A stretch of 64,000 nucleotides of DNA from Roseovarius sp. Pro17 (GCF_035599575.1 NZ_CP141179.1:806001-870000); one strand, 5' to 3'. Shown: positions 8,232-18,041, counted from the first letter of the stretch. The notes: a model not told the origin generated them from the sequence alone. Numbers and translations are program-made.

Positions 8232-9839
8232 TCACTTCCGCTCAAAAACACATCCTTCTAACTCTTGATAAGCAGGCATCTCCGTAGTCAGATGTTCGGA
8301 AAGAGCAATCTTGAAATGGTCGGCGCTTATACTTCCCTTAATGCCGCAGATACTTTTGATCCTACCTGTTTCGTCTTTAAGGTTTTGATTGCTGATATCA
8401 GTCACGAAGGTGTCGTATGCAGATTCATCAAAGACGAGGCCTTCCGCAGCGCAATAAGCTTCCAGAACACTCTTGTCATATAGATAGTTTTCAATCTCCC
8501 AGCGCGTAAGAACTCGGTGGTTAGTGGGGTTAGTTTTGAGGTAAACTTGGCGGTCTTGTTCGCTCGTATCTTGCCCTGACGCCATGTCACGATCTTTGAG
8601 AACCCAAATATTGACGCTTGAGAAGACTTTGCTAAGAATGGCTATTGCAATGGCACTTCGCTGGTCAGGTTCGGTGTTTCCACCACTTGAAATAAACAGT
8701 GTCTCCGGATGAGCCTGTCCAAATACGTTATTGAAAACCTGCGCATCCATGCCTCGTTCTCGCCCTCTGAGCCCTGGCTCTGCCCTCCCTTCACAATAAA
8801 TTATCGTTGAAGGGCTAACTAGGTGGGCCAGATCGTCAAGCGCGACAGAAAGCAGGTCACGCCATGTGGAAGCGCCAAATTTGACCGGCGTTAAAGTAGC
8901 AGTCTCAGCCGCTAAATTCGCTTCCGGTCGAAAGTGAACTATTTGACATTTATTCTGCATCGCGGTCTGCAGGGTTCTAAGGAACCCTATACTATGTGTC
9001 GTGAGCCAAATTTGACAGTTTGCCCCCACAAGTCGATCTATTTCAACAAGTAAAGATCCTTGTATAGCGGTGCTAATGTGAAGTTCAGGTTCATCGATAA
9101 GGAAAACCGAATCGTTATAATCCTCCTTACGAAGATAGAGGTCTAGCAAAAGATCAACGACTTCTTTTTCCCCAGAAGATAGCACGTCAAACTCGAAGTC
9201 CTGTGGGTGGTCTGGCTTGCTAAAGTATAGCGTTCCTCGATTGCCTTCCACGTTCCCCAAGCTGGAAATTTTCAGGTCAAGACAATTCGAAATAGACGAG
9301 TTGAGCTCACCTATGATTTTATCTCTAGCCTCGCTTGGCTTGATATCATTATCATCTCGATAGCGATTGTAATACGCATAAAGGCGCCGAAAATTATCCT
9401 CCATCTTCGCGTCAATACTAGAAGCATCTGCCGCGCCATATGAATTCCGCTTGATCTCTGGAACCGCCTTTGTCTCTTTGATTTTAAGCTCGCTATTGTA
9501 GCGATATGGACTACGAAACGCAAAAATTGTGTTAGTGTTACCTGTGGCTTCTCGTGATTGGCGGACGTGTTGAAAATTTCCTACATCAAATTGAATTTCA
9601 ACGTCTTGATAACTTTGTTTTGATCCTGTCATCGAGTGATAGCTGCCATCCCGACTAGGACCCGATCCGATGCGCTCGTGTGCGCTTGCATGATGCAATA
9701 TTCCGTCCAGAACGCTGCTTTTACCACAACCGTTAGGACCCACCAAAGCGACAATTCGAGCAGGAGACGGGCCCAAGTCGATGGTAAGGTCGTAAAAGCG
9801 CTTATAGCCGTTTTTGAGGCGAAGTTTGGTGATGAACAT
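8232..9839 (-). CDS. ABC-type ATPase fused to TOPRIM-like nuclease domain (OLD/PARIS-like, putative phage defence)
   Basis: 535 residues. N-terminal SMC/OLD-type ATPase: Walker A GPNGCGKSS near residue 36, signature LSSGEKEV near 220, Walker B VFLIDEPELH near 245 and THS of the H-loop near 282. The C-terminal third is TOPRIM-like: IIYCEGRAEPG (acidic), WVLKDRDM (DxD) and RWEIENYLYD, a motif typical of DUF4435/OLD-type TOPRIM domains. In PARIS, AriA (ATPase) and AriB (DUF4435) are separate or fused; OLD and GajA have the same order. No UvrD-type helicase is adjacent, so it resembles a single-gene OLD or a merged PARIS form. GC is visibly lower than in neighbouring genes, suggesting transfer. 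The ATG follows AGGA closely. Confidence 0.78.
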   Translation of the reverse strand: MFITKLRLKNGYKRFYDLTIDLGPSPARIVALVGPNGCGKSSVLDGILHHASAHERIGSGPSRDGSYHSMTGSKQSYQDVEIQFDVGNFQHVRQSREATGNTNTIFAFRSPYRYNSELKIKETKAVPEIKRNSYGAADASSIDAKMEDNFRRLYAYYNRYRDDNDIKPSEARDKIIGELNSSISNCLDLKISSLGNVEGNRGTLYFSKPDHPQDFEFDVLSSGEKEVVDLLLDLYLRKEDYNDSVFLIDEPELHISTAIQGSLLVEIDRLVGANCQIWLTTHSIGFLRTLQTAMQNKCQIVHFRPEANLAAETATLTPVKFGASTWRDLLSVALDDLAHLVSPSTIIYCEGRAEPGLRGRERGMDAQVFNNVFGQAHPETLFISSGGNTEPDQRSAIAIAILSKVFSSVNIWVLKDRDMASGQDTSEQDRQVYLKTNPTNHRVLTRWEIENYLYDKSVLEAYCAAEGLVFDESAYDTFVTDISNQNLKDETGRIKSICGIKGSISADHFKIALSEHLTTEMPAYQELEGCVFERK

Positions 9840-10454
9840 TTCCTGCTTTCGGATCTAGATTGAATTTACCTTTGGAGATTATCTGGAACTCGATCCATTG
9901 GGTAGCTTGTTACTCAACGCCAAACCGAATCTCAAAAGCCGTCATTCGCTGCCAATTAGGTGGACGGCAGCTCTGCGCCGAGTGTGACGCTCGGCACCAA
10001 GGGCGGAGAGCAGAATTTCTCTGTAAGTGCGAATCAGTCATGCCGCGAAGTCGGAAGCCGACGTTCAGGCGAACTGTAAATCGGGCTTCGTTCTGCAGTG
10101 CCGCAAGGCTGCTTCGAGGCAGATTTGGCATTGGCAGCGAATGACCGCGTCCCACCCAATGTGCAGATATGGCGTGTTCGCTTTGGGACGCGAAGGGATG
10201 GCAACATGTCAGCCGAACTGCGCCGTAAAACGTCTGCTAGGTCATCGATTATGCCACATATTTGACACGTGTGACCGCTAACGTGCGGTGAGCTTTCATC
10301 ATTAGTTCTGAACATGTAACGCTGAGCCTAAGACGAAATGATGCGCGACAGGATAAAGAACCGAGCAGCGGCTAGACCGCCAAGACCAAAAAACAGACCG
10401 AAGGACTGACGTGTAGAAGCACCTTTGCCTGAGGTCCACATTGAGAGAGTATCG
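9840..10454. other. Intergenic region with no recognised gene
   Basis: 615 bp between a leftward ATPase gene and a rightward Hint gene. Open frames here overlap one another on both strands and lack ribosome-binding sites or recognisable motifs. The stretch around 10060-10200 contains diverged pieces of the dispersed intergenic sequence also seen near 11.7 and 12.2 kb. Promoters for both flanking genes must lie here but I see no clear boxes. Confidence 0.5.
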
Positions 10455-11519
10455 ATGCCCGCCTACTACAGCTATGACAATACGATCCGGGGCACTCAAA
10501 GCACCGTTAATGGTAATTCGTTTGCCTATAACGTAGCGCCATCCAACGGGTCGACTTGGCAATGGTCTGGCTCAAGCTTCACCCATACGGTCTATGAGCA
10601 AGACCCGAACGCCACTTTTTACAATGGCGACCCAGACAATGAACAAACCCAAGCTACTATGCGGGTAGGACAAGCTGGCGAGCAGTCGGTGATGATCGAT
10701 GGGACAGCGCGGGCAGTTGTCTATGACTATACGTTCCGCGTCTCGGACGGAACCAATACATATGACGTCGCGGTAATTGACGTTGACCTCAACAACGATG
10801 GCGACCTGAATGACAGCGGCGAGGATGGCTATTACCTCTTGTTTCTCGGCACGCCGCCACCGCCGAACACGCCGCTAACTTCACAAGGGATTGTCGACAA
10901 TAGTGACAACCGCACCCATGCCAGCATGGGCGGGCAACCGGTCTGTTTCGTGGCCGGCACAAGGATAAAGACCATTAAGGGGATGCGTCCGATCGAGACG
11001 CTTACTCCAGGCGATATGATCTATACCTGTGACGACGGTTATCAGCCGTTGCGCTGGCTGGGCACCCGCGAAATAACGGGGCTGGGGAACTTTGCACCGA
11101 TCTTGATCAAAAAAAACGCGCTCGGCAACTGTCGCGATCTCTGGGTGTCGCCGCAACACCGGATGCTGATCTCAGACTGGCGGGCCGAGCTATGGTCTGG
11201 CGAGCCGGAAGTTCTGGTGGCGGCGAAGCGGCTGATCAATGATACATCGATAATACAAAAACCGGTGCTGCGGGTCATCTATTGCCACATGCTATTTGAC
11301 CGCCATCAGATAGTGATGGCTGAAGGCTGTGCCTCGGAAAGTCTGCACCCAGGGCGACAGGCACTAATGGGGCTTTCCGAAGAGAGTCGAAGCGAGTTGT
11401 TCGAGCTCTTCCCCGAGCTTGCCCTCGAACTGAATAATCCCCCCCTGTCTGATCGGCAAACCGCGCGGCCAGTAATCCGGGGCGCGCTGGCCGACATGAT
11501 GGGGCATCAGGCATCTTGA
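10455..11519 (+). CDS. Hint-domain (Hedgehog/intein fold) protein
   Basis: 354 residues from the ATG at 10455 (GAGAGAG upstream); a TTG ten codons earlier is less likely. Residues ~1-160 are an acidic Asp/Asn-rich beta domain (DVDLNNDGDLND, resembling a calcium-binding repeat). Residues ~165-310 are a Hint module of the type common in Rhodobacteraceae: start block VCFVAGTRIKTIKG with the nucleophile Cys, then PGDMIYT, RWLG and the SPQHRMLI block with its His. Such proteins are often exported by type I secretion and may self-cleave. The C-terminal ~45 residues are not typical of the domain. Function of this family is unknown. Confidence 0.8.
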   Translation: MPAYYSYDNTIRGTQSTVNGNSFAYNVAPSNGSTWQWSGSSFTHTVYEQDPNATFYNGDPDNEQTQATMRVGQAGEQSVMIDGTARAVVYDYTFRVSDGTNTYDVAVIDVDLNNDGDLNDSGEDGYYLLFLGTPPPPNTPLTSQGIVDNSDNRTHASMGGQPVCFVAGTRIKTIKGMRPIETLTPGDMIYTCDDGYQPLRWLGTREITGLGNFAPILIKKNALGNCRDLWVSPQHRMLISDWRAELWSGEPEVLVAAKRLINDTSIIQKPVLRVIYCHMLFDRHQIVMAEGCASESLHPGRQALMGLSEESRSELFELFPELALELNNPPLSDRQTARPVIRGALADMMGHQAS

Positions 11520-11717
11520 TGCATGGCACCGCATTCTGAATGCTTAACTGAAACCTGACAGAACCATAACGGGTGCGGACAGTGAGCTTTCGCTGGATGG
11601 GATCGGAGTCGGAACACATACCTTTCCTTGGTAACGTCCATCTGGCCATCTAAAATGCTGAACGATGAGCGAATGGCCGGTCTGGGGACGCTGCGCCGCA
11701 GCATATGTAGTTGATGC

Positions 11718-12271
11718 GAACGGCAGCTTCGGGCCGCAAGTCTGTCCCAGACCGATCCCAGCCCCTTGCGCCCCTAGCTGATCGAGTACATTTTAGCCTG
11801 ATGGAACTGACTTACCCAATCAACTTCATCGGCCACGATGAGTGGATGCAGAGCGGGTACGATCCGCGCTTGTCGGAGGGCGAGGTTATTACGCGCGATG
11901 GAGAGATCATCGGTCGGTGGCGCGTTGTCGGCTATGATCCAGATGATGAGTACTCCGCCGGGCGTTTTGAATTTTTGGCCCTTGGGGAAGATGCTGCAAT
12001 GTTCCAGGAAGACTTTGCCATGCTTGATGTACGCATGCACCGGGGTTTTGCGTTGTCGACTCTGACCAGAACCATCAGAGAATGGTACGAGACCAATAAT
12101 CCCAAGATATCCTGACCCGGCAAAATCTCTGGAAGATGGTCGAGGGTCGATTTCCGCCGTCTGCTGACCTCCGTCGGCGAATCGATCTTGGTGGAGCAGC
12201 GAATGACTGCTTTGATGAAGCCGCATTGCAGCAGGTCCTGACGCGATGAACGGCGGCTTTGGGCCGGGAGT
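11718..12271. repeat. Two direct copies of a degenerate 24-bp intergenic motif flanking a small gene
   Basis: The motif GAACGGC(A/G)GCTT(C/T)GGGCCG is followed by a few similar bases at 11718-11741 and 12248-12271, with 20 of 24 positions identical. The copies flank the 104-residue hypothetical gene. The bases before the second copy (GCAGCGAATGACTGC near 12200) resemble other intergenic fragments in this window. The 12116-12439 interval otherwise shows no gene. Likely a decayed dispersed intergenic repeat. Confidence 0.5.
11801..12115 (+). CDS. Hypothetical protein, 104 residues
   Basis: Begins MELTYPINFIGHDEW. It is acidic with a regular beta-rich pattern (EVITRDGEIIGRWRVVGYDP) and no signal peptide, membrane span or motif I recognise. 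The start at 11801 is chosen because upstream codons in the same frame have the composition of non-coding sequence; the ribosome-binding site is weak. The gene lies alone between two copies of a degenerate intergenic repeat. Confidence 0.5.
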   Translation: MELTYPINFIGHDEWMQSGYDPRLSEGEVITRDGEIIGRWRVVGYDPDDEYSAGRFEFLALGEDAAMFQEDFAMLDVRMHRGFALSTLTRTIREWYETNNPKIS

Positions 12272-12439
12272 GACAGCGCTTCCAACGGACGCCCGGTTTG
12301 ATGCTGCGCAGCCTCTAAGGCCGGCTTCTGAGCCCAATGCGGTTGGTAAACGAATTCGCGACGTTTACCTTGATAGATTTTCGAGTGGCTTGTAGTGCAA
12401 CCAGCAAAGATCATGCCAACTAGTTTCGAAAGAGCCGCA

Positions 12440-12844
12440 ATGTCAAAGGTAAAATGGGTCGTCGGCGCGTTGGCGGTAGTTGGGGCCAGTACCTACGGAT
12501 ACCTCGAGTATATGCGCTATTCTGTCGGTTATTATGACCTGCCTGAGGATGTCCCTGAAACCGCTTCCGTACACTCATTTAAGGGTGGGCTTAGAGGAAT
12601 ATACCTAAATTCCCCAAATGAAGTCAGAACGCGAGAACGCAAAATGGTCGGCATCTCAAGCGATTTGCCGGAATGGTATAATGGGGCATGGTCGCACTGC
12701 AGTAAACCTGAAGACGACTTCGATATTGAACGACTTGGAGTCAAACATGAACCGGGTATGAGATTTGAGGCCCTTTGCTACATCGAAGTTGAAGGAGAGA
12801 GACCTGTGTATTCTGGCGCCCTCTTTTCAGTCCCCAACCTCTAG
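12440..12844 (+). CDS. Hypothetical single-span membrane or exported protein
   Basis: 134 residues from MSKVKWVVGA. One hydrophobic N-terminal span (WVVGALAVVGASTYGYL) works as an anchor or uncleaved signal, followed by a ~110-residue soluble domain with two Cys (WSHCSKP and ALCYIEV) that could form a disulfide outside the membrane. A start 15 codons earlier is possible. Base composition is lower in GC than the mobile region to the right. No family recognised; stands alone. Confidence 0.55.
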   Translation: MSKVKWVVGALAVVGASTYGYLEYMRYSVGYYDLPEDVPETASVHSFKGGLRGIYLNSPNEVRTRERKMVGISSDLPEWYNGAWSHCSKPEDDFDIERLGVKHEPGMRFEALCYIEVEGERPVYSGALFSVPNL

Positions 12845-13027
12845 GACTTACCCGCCTCGTTCGCACAGCAGATGGTCTGTCGGTTCTGCGCTGTGGCTAT
12901 CGGCCGGTTTGTCCGCTGACCGACGATCAAGCCGCCAAAATGGTACACGATGCACGAATGGCAGTAATGCGAAAGCTGCAGCGCAGCATTAGGATGACCA
13001 GCGAACGGTCGGAGAGGGCCAGTCGCG

Positions 13028-13411
13028 TCAGTCGAACAGTTCCAGCTGGCGCGCCCACATTGCAGGGAATGGTTCTAGCAAGCCTGCCAAAACCAGCTGC
13101 GCATCCTGCCGACCGTCTAGGATTACCTCCACGATCTCTGGCGCGAGCAAGGTCAGCCGCAGAACGCGTGTCATGTAGGACGGTGCAATGTCTTCACGCT
13201 CCGCCAGCTCGGCGATGGTCGTGAACTCGCCCGCCTCCAGCATCCGCTTCCATCGGAACGCCCGCGCCAGCGCCTTGACCAACGTGTTGTCCATCTTGCG
13301 TTGGCTGGATGCCCCATCCGGCAGATACATTTCCTTACGGCCGCCGCGCTTCACGATGCGGAACGGGATGTGCACTGTCACCGTTTCGGGCATCGGCTTC
13401 GCGCGGGTCAT
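13028..13411 (-). CDS. Small HTH protein of the serine-recombinase module
   Basis: 127 residues, basic at the N-terminus with a helix-turn-helix-like segment near residues 66-85 (IAELAEREDIAPSYMTRVL) and an acidic tail. Its ATG overlaps the stop of the large recombinase gene (ATGA), so it is the last gene of a four-gene leftward operon (small protein, DUF2924, recombinase, this gene). Likely a DNA-binding accessory or directionality factor for the recombinase; that role is inference from position. Confidence 0.68.
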   Translation of the reverse strand: MTRAKPMPETVTVHIPFRIVKRGGRKEMYLPDGASSQRKMDNTLVKALARAFRWKRMLEAGEFTTIAELAEREDIAPSYMTRVLRLTLLAPEIVEVILDGRQDAQLVLAGLLEPFPAMWARQLELFD

Positions 13412-14711
13412 GCCGCCGTTCCGAGATCAGTCCTCATTTCGCGCGCCAGCCCGGTCAGACCGTCCATGCGGAGGCGAACATTGAGGCCATCGGTGCCGAT
13501 GTCGATCCGCTCAACCAGCAGTGTCGCGATGCGCGCCTGCTCAGCGGGGAAGAGTTCATCCCAGAGCGGATCGAGTCGGGTCAGGGCTTCTCGGGCGTCG
13601 GCCTCGGTGATGCCGCCATCCTGCGAGCGGGCCATCTTCCATGTGCCCGCCACAATCTCAGGCTGGCGGAACCCGGCGCGGAGTTGGTTGATGACAGCTT
13701 TCTCGATTTCGCCTGCCGGGACGCGTCCAACCGGACAGGATCCAGCACCGTGCTTCAAAACGGTCTGGCTGACATAGTAGCGATAGAGCTTGCCGCCTTT
13801 GCGCGTGTGGGTCGGCGAGAAGGCGGCACCATCCGGGCCATACAGAAGCCCTTTCAGCAGTGCGGGCGTGTCGGCACGGGTGTGGGCTGCCCGTTTGCGG
13901 GGGCTTTCGGTCAGGATGGCATGGACTTTGTCCCAAACCGCGCGGGTGATGATGGCGTTGTGCTCGCCGGGATAGCTGGTCCCTTTGTGCACGGCCTCGC
14001 CGATGTAGACGCGGTTGTTCAGCAGCCGGTAGATGAACTTCTTGTCGATGCGGTTGCCACGGCTGGTGGTGACACCCTTCGCATCCAGTTCGCGCGCCAG
14101 TTCAGTGCCGGAGCCGATCTCGACAAAGCGGTCGAAGACGCTGCGTACGATCTCAGCTTGGGATGGGACGATGACCAGCTTGCGATCCTTCACGTCATAG
14201 CCGAAGGGCAGGTTGCCTCCCATGAAGATGCCTTTTTTCCGACTGGCGGCGAACTTATCGCGGATACGTTCTGCCGTCACCTCACGCTCGAACTGGGCAA
14301 AGCTGAGCAATATGTTCAGTGTCAGCCGCCCCATGGACGTGGTGGTGTTGAACGATTGGGTGACGGAAACGAAGGTCACATCGTTGCGGTCGAACACCTC
14401 GACCAGTTTGGAAAAATCCATCAGTGACCGCGACAGGCGGTCGATCTTGTAGACCACGACCACGTCGACCAAGCCATCTTCTACATCGGCCAGCAGGCGT
14501 TTCAGGCCCGGGCGTTCCAGCGTTCCGCCCGAGATGCCACCGTCGTCATATTGATCGCGGACCAGCACCCAACCCTCCGACCGTTGGCTGGCAATATAGG
14601 CCTCGCAGGCCTCCCGCTGGGCATGGAGGCTGTTGAACTCCTGCTCGAGCCCTTCCTCGGAGGATTTCCGCGTGTAGACGGCGCAGCGCAGTTTTCTCAC
14701 GATGGGTTTGG

Positions 14712-14715
<4 letters not shown>
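13408..14715 (-). CDS. Large serine recombinase / integrase
   Basis: 435 residues from MTKPIVRKLRC. N-terminal resolvase domain with Tyr14-Thr-Arg16-Lys-Ser18 (catalytic Ser18), DGGISGGTLERPGL and YKIDRLSRS motifs; the recombinase domain follows (~160-260) with KKGIFMGGNLPFGY, and a zinc-ribbon-like region contains GAGSCPVGRVPA. It is shorter than phage phiC31-type enzymes (~500-600) but typical of the Rhodobacteraceae module with DUF2924. Catalyses att-site recombination of its element. The ATG overlaps the stop of the DUF2924 gene. No obvious frameshift, so it may be active. Confidence 0.9.
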
Positions 14716-15160
<445 letters not shown>

Positions 15161-15164
<4 letters not shown>

Positions 15165-15379
15165 GCGGTTCTCCTTTGAGTTGGAGGTGCATGAGCGCTC
15201 TGGTCGGCCGGGTTGTGTAGCGGAATTTCTCCATGTTTGGCAGATACTTCGGTGGCGTATTTCATGCGAAGGCGAACCAACCCGAGCGCCAGTAGACCGC
15301 ACAGCTCGGTCCGGCGTTCGAGGGGCGTCATGTGGCGGGGATGGAGTGGGTTTGGACCGCTGGCCGCATTCCTGTGCAT
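15161..15379 (-). CDS. Small protein heading the recombinase operon
   Basis: 72 residues. The central part (MTPLERRTELCGLLALGLVRLRM) looks helical and amphipathic, and I recall similar short proteins in front of DUF2924 genes. The stop overlaps the DUF2924 ATG, supporting translation. An alternative start at the internal Met17 (MTPLERR) would give 56 residues. Function unknown. Confidence 0.6.
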
Positions 15380-15390
15380 GGTCGACTCCT

Positions 15391-15413
15391 TCTTGAAAAA
15401 CTCTCTTTCAAGA
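15391..15413. promoter_or_regulatory. Inverted repeat in the divergent promoter region
   Basis: TCTTGAAA and TTTCAAGA form an 8-bp perfect inverted repeat separated by 7 bp, 12 bp before the leftward recombinase operon. A TTGACA box lies at about 15474 on the way to the rightward 740-residue gene. The repeat is a candidate operator controlling the divergent pair. Confidence 0.45.
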
Positions 15414-15526
15414 TCGAAAAGCCAATCACCATTCAGAATTGGGACACGCGCGGAGCATAAACATTTTGCGAGATTGACAACCGTGTAGGGTGATCAGATT
15501 GTTGGCATATGCATCCGGAGGCTGCA

Positions 15527-17749
15527 ATGGCGCCCCGAAAATCCCGGTTCGGAAGGAATCTCTCTCAGCTCATCGAAGCTGCGTCTGCGCATTACCTGCG
15601 ACTGTTTCTGGCGAGCTGCAAAACACCCGATGATGATCTTCTTCAGCCGCCGGAGATCTCAGGAACCGCCGCCGAATCCGACGCTGCGACGAAGGACTTG
15701 CTGAAGCTGTACTTAGATCAACGTGATCAGGAGGTCCTTGGCGAGCTTGATCGGTTATGCGCCAGCGTCCTTGAACTTAGCGAAGGAAAAGGGATCACCT
15801 CGCTGAATACCGTCGCAGCTCAAAAGCTCCTGAACACGGATCACGACCAATTTGTCGATGCGCCCGATCCATTGTGCAGAAGTATCTTGGTTCATAGCGA
15901 ATTCCCGGATGTATTTCGCGATGCGGAGAGTTTTCACGCGGCACGCCGGTACCGTGATCACCGCAAACTCTACGCTGCATTCGAAATCGATCAGGACGAC
16001 TTGGCCGAGGTTGGCAGCCTGAGCCCAGATGTGAAAGTACTTTGCGAGAAGCTGGAACAACTCCTCGAACTCAAAGCCAAGGCGACGGCCTCCGTTCTCG
16101 AACTGCCGGAAACCGCTGACCATCCGCCCTCGTTGCTTATCGCTATTCGCCACCCCGGAGCACTGTCGAGTATCCAAGATCACCGCACAGACGGCGGCTT
16201 GATGACTTATTATTATCGACCGTCACGAGAAGCGGTTCTGATCTTCACGCCGGGTCAGAAAAAGATCGAAGTGTGTGCCGAGAGCTTTGAGGTAAGAACA
16301 ACCGTTGCCGAAACCTTCGCCGAAGTTGTTCTGCAACAGGATCTGTCAGCGAAACCGCTCACCCGTCGGGACTTCAACCTGGAACGGTTCCGGGAGTCCT
16401 TGAATCTGGATCTGCCCGACCTGGAACCTGTCGAGGTCACCGGCGCTGCGGTCGTCGAAGCCGAAATGCCACTAGGACATTGGGGACGTCGGCTGACCCT
16501 GAAAGTCACGAAAGATGAAGATATCGAAAAGGCGATGACGGATTACATCCGTGGAGGAAACAGACTCGTTCGCAAGTTCGGTTTTGCAAAGATCGTGATC
16601 GCAGTCGATTTCGTGCATCGCGGTGATGGCAAGAAGGGGACGCTGCGATTGCAGGTGTCCGGAGGTAACACTTCCAACGTCCAAAGCCAGAGAGACACCT
16701 TCCTGCGCGATCTGGGGTTCACGCTGCTGTCGCATTGGGGGCTGATGAACCAAATTCGCCCGCTTACTGAACATGAAGAGGCGAAATGGTTCCGGTTTCT
16801 TCTCTCGCTTTACGACCTTACTGGTGATGAAGTTTCTGGCAGCTTCTTCAGCGCGGCCAATGTCGATCCAAACCCGCTTATCGAGACCGGCTTTCTGGAG
16901 CGCAAACCTCGTCAGGTGCTGGTTTTGATTGACGATGAGGACGATGGCACGACTGAGGGCGAGCTGGCGACTGGGCCGGAAAAGGGAACCCTGAGACAGT
17001 GGGGAGGATTTGGGGAGCCGCGAGGCGTCATCCCTAAGGCGCAGGCCATCGCCTACCGTCTAAATCGCCCTTGGCTGGGTGAAAGAATTCTGAAGACCCT
17101 TGGTGGCGTTCTCGGGTCGACATCCCTGCAGATCGAGGATGCTCATCTGGCCAGCTTGGGAAAGGTCGACCTTGCTGGCGTGCGCGTACCCATCTACCTC
17201 GTGCGCGGGCTCGACGATACCAAGGTGTTGGACCAACTCGATATCGCCCTGCGTCAGAAGCATAAATCTGGACCGGGCGTGGTGCTCTGCCTGAGCGACC
17301 ATGCTCCCAGATATCTCGGGCCAAACGTAGTTGTGAATGTCACGAACGTCCTGAGCTCCACGGAGGATTCCGTCCAGATCGACGAGCATGAGCTCAGACG
17401 CCTTTTCGACGCCGGACGCACCCTGGTGTCGGCGGCGCAGGTCGCCCAAGTGGTCCGCCAACATGCCCACGCAGGGTCGTTGGTCCTGCCTGGGAAAGAT
17501 CCTCTGACTCTTACAACCGCCAATCAGCTTGATTTCTTCGAATGCCTCGTGACCGCTGCTCAAGACGGATCATCAGAGGTCCTCACGAAGGTGCTGATGG
17601 ACGGGATGAGCTCTGACCATCCCAAGCAGCTTTTCTCAGGGAAGAAGTGGGACATCATCTGGGGAACCTATCTGCGCCATGGGTCGACCAAGCGGTATTG
17701 GCGTCTTGCTTCGGGTGTCAGGGATCTAATCGACGAGAGCAGCATCTGA
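15527..17749 (+). CDS. Large hypothetical protein of the mobile element
   Basis: 740 residues from the ATG at 15527, which has GGAGG five bases upstream; an ATG at 15509 lacks a site. No signal peptide or membrane span. Composition is acidic with alternating helical and beta segments. Two regions look like Rossmann-type strands (PRQVLVLIDDEDDG near 465 and KSGPGVVLCLSDHAP near 590), without a clear nucleotide-binding loop. It lies between the recombinase operon and the Com-like gene. I do not recognise a family; its length and position suggest a cargo or partner of element maintenance. Confidence 0.72.
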   Translation: MAPRKSRFGRNLSQLIEAASAHYLRLFLASCKTPDDDLLQPPEISGTAAESDAATKDLLKLYLDQRDQEVLGELDRLCASVLELSEGKGITSLNTVAAQKLLNTDHDQFVDAPDPLCRSILVHSEFPDVFRDAESFHAARRYRDHRKLYAAFEIDQDDLAEVGSLSPDVKVLCEKLEQLLELKAKATASVLELPETADHPPSLLIAIRHPGALSSIQDHRTDGGLMTYYYRPSREAVLIFTPGQKKIEVCAESFEVRTTVAETFAEVVLQQDLSAKPLTRRDFNLERFRESLNLDLPDLEPVEVTGAAVVEAEMPLGHWGRRLTLKVTKDEDIEKAMTDYIRGGNRLVRKFGFAKIVIAVDFVHRGDGKKGTLRLQVSGGNTSNVQSQRDTFLRDLGFTLLSHWGLMNQIRPLTEHEEAKWFRFLLSLYDLTGDEVSGSFFSAANVDPNPLIETGFLERKPRQVLVLIDDEDDGTTEGELATGPEKGTLRQWGGFGEPRGVIPKAQAIAYRLNRPWLGERILKTLGGVLGSTSLQIEDAHLASLGKVDLAGVRVPIYLVRGLDDTKVLDQLDIALRQKHKSGPGVVLCLSDHAPRYLGPNVVVNVTNVLSSTEDSVQIDEHELRRLFDAGRTLVSAAQVAQVVRQHAHAGSLVLPGKDPLTLTTANQLDFFECLVTAAQDGSSEVLTKVLMDGMSSDHPKQLFSGKKWDIIWGTYLRHGSTKRYWRLASGVRDLIDESSI

Positions 17750-17779
17750 TCTAGCGTTTATCTAGAGTTTGCCCTGGGA

Positions 17780-17827
17780 CCTCCTAGGAAAAACGGTCGT
17801 ACTCAGTCGCCACCTTTCCTTAGGAGG
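17780..17827 (+). promoter_or_regulatory. Hairpin that would mask the ribosome-binding site of the Com-like gene
   Basis: CCTCCTAGGAAA (17780-17791) can pair with TTTCCTTAGGAGG (17815-17827) with one bulged T and a 23-nt loop. The right arm contains the AGGAGG Shine-Dalgarno, seven bases before the ATG at 17834, and the left arm is a perfect anti-Shine-Dalgarno. Translation would need this stem to open. It resembles the arrangement at phage Mu mom, which the Com zinc protein opens. Confidence 0.6.
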
Positions 17828-17833
17828 CGACAC

Positions 17834-18034
17834 ATGCCCGTATATCCCACACCCGACCGGAAACCTGATGCCCATGACTGGCGCTGTACCCGCTGCTTCA
17901 AGCTGCTGGGGCGTCGCAGTGACGGCGGCGTCCACGTCAACTTCGCACGTGGTCACCAGTATATCGTCAGCACGCCAGTGACGGCGATCTGCCGCTGCTG
18001 CGGCACGCTGAACGAGATTCACAAAACCACCTGA
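17834..18034 (+). CDS. Com-like zinc-ribbon protein
   Basis: 66 residues with two CxxC knuckles: WRCTRCFKLLG near residue 18 and ICRCCGTLNE near residue 55. This is the spacing and sequence style of the Com family (CxxCxKLL ... CPRCxTLN), which binds mRNA in phage Mu. Strong AGGAGG site, which itself lies in a predicted hairpin. Probably a post-transcriptional or transcriptional regulator within the phage-like module. Zinc binding is strongly suggested; target is unknown. Confidence 0.68.
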   Translation: MPVYPTPDRKPDAHDWRCTRCFKLLGRRSDGGVHVNFARGHQYIVSTPVTAICRCCGTLNEIHKTT

Positions 18035-18041
18035 TCCGACT

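Noticed and set aside
13309..14427. A 372-codon rightward frame opposite the large serine recombinase
   Set aside because: It is the antisense shadow of a gene with clear catalytic motifs; GC-rich codon bias creates such frames.
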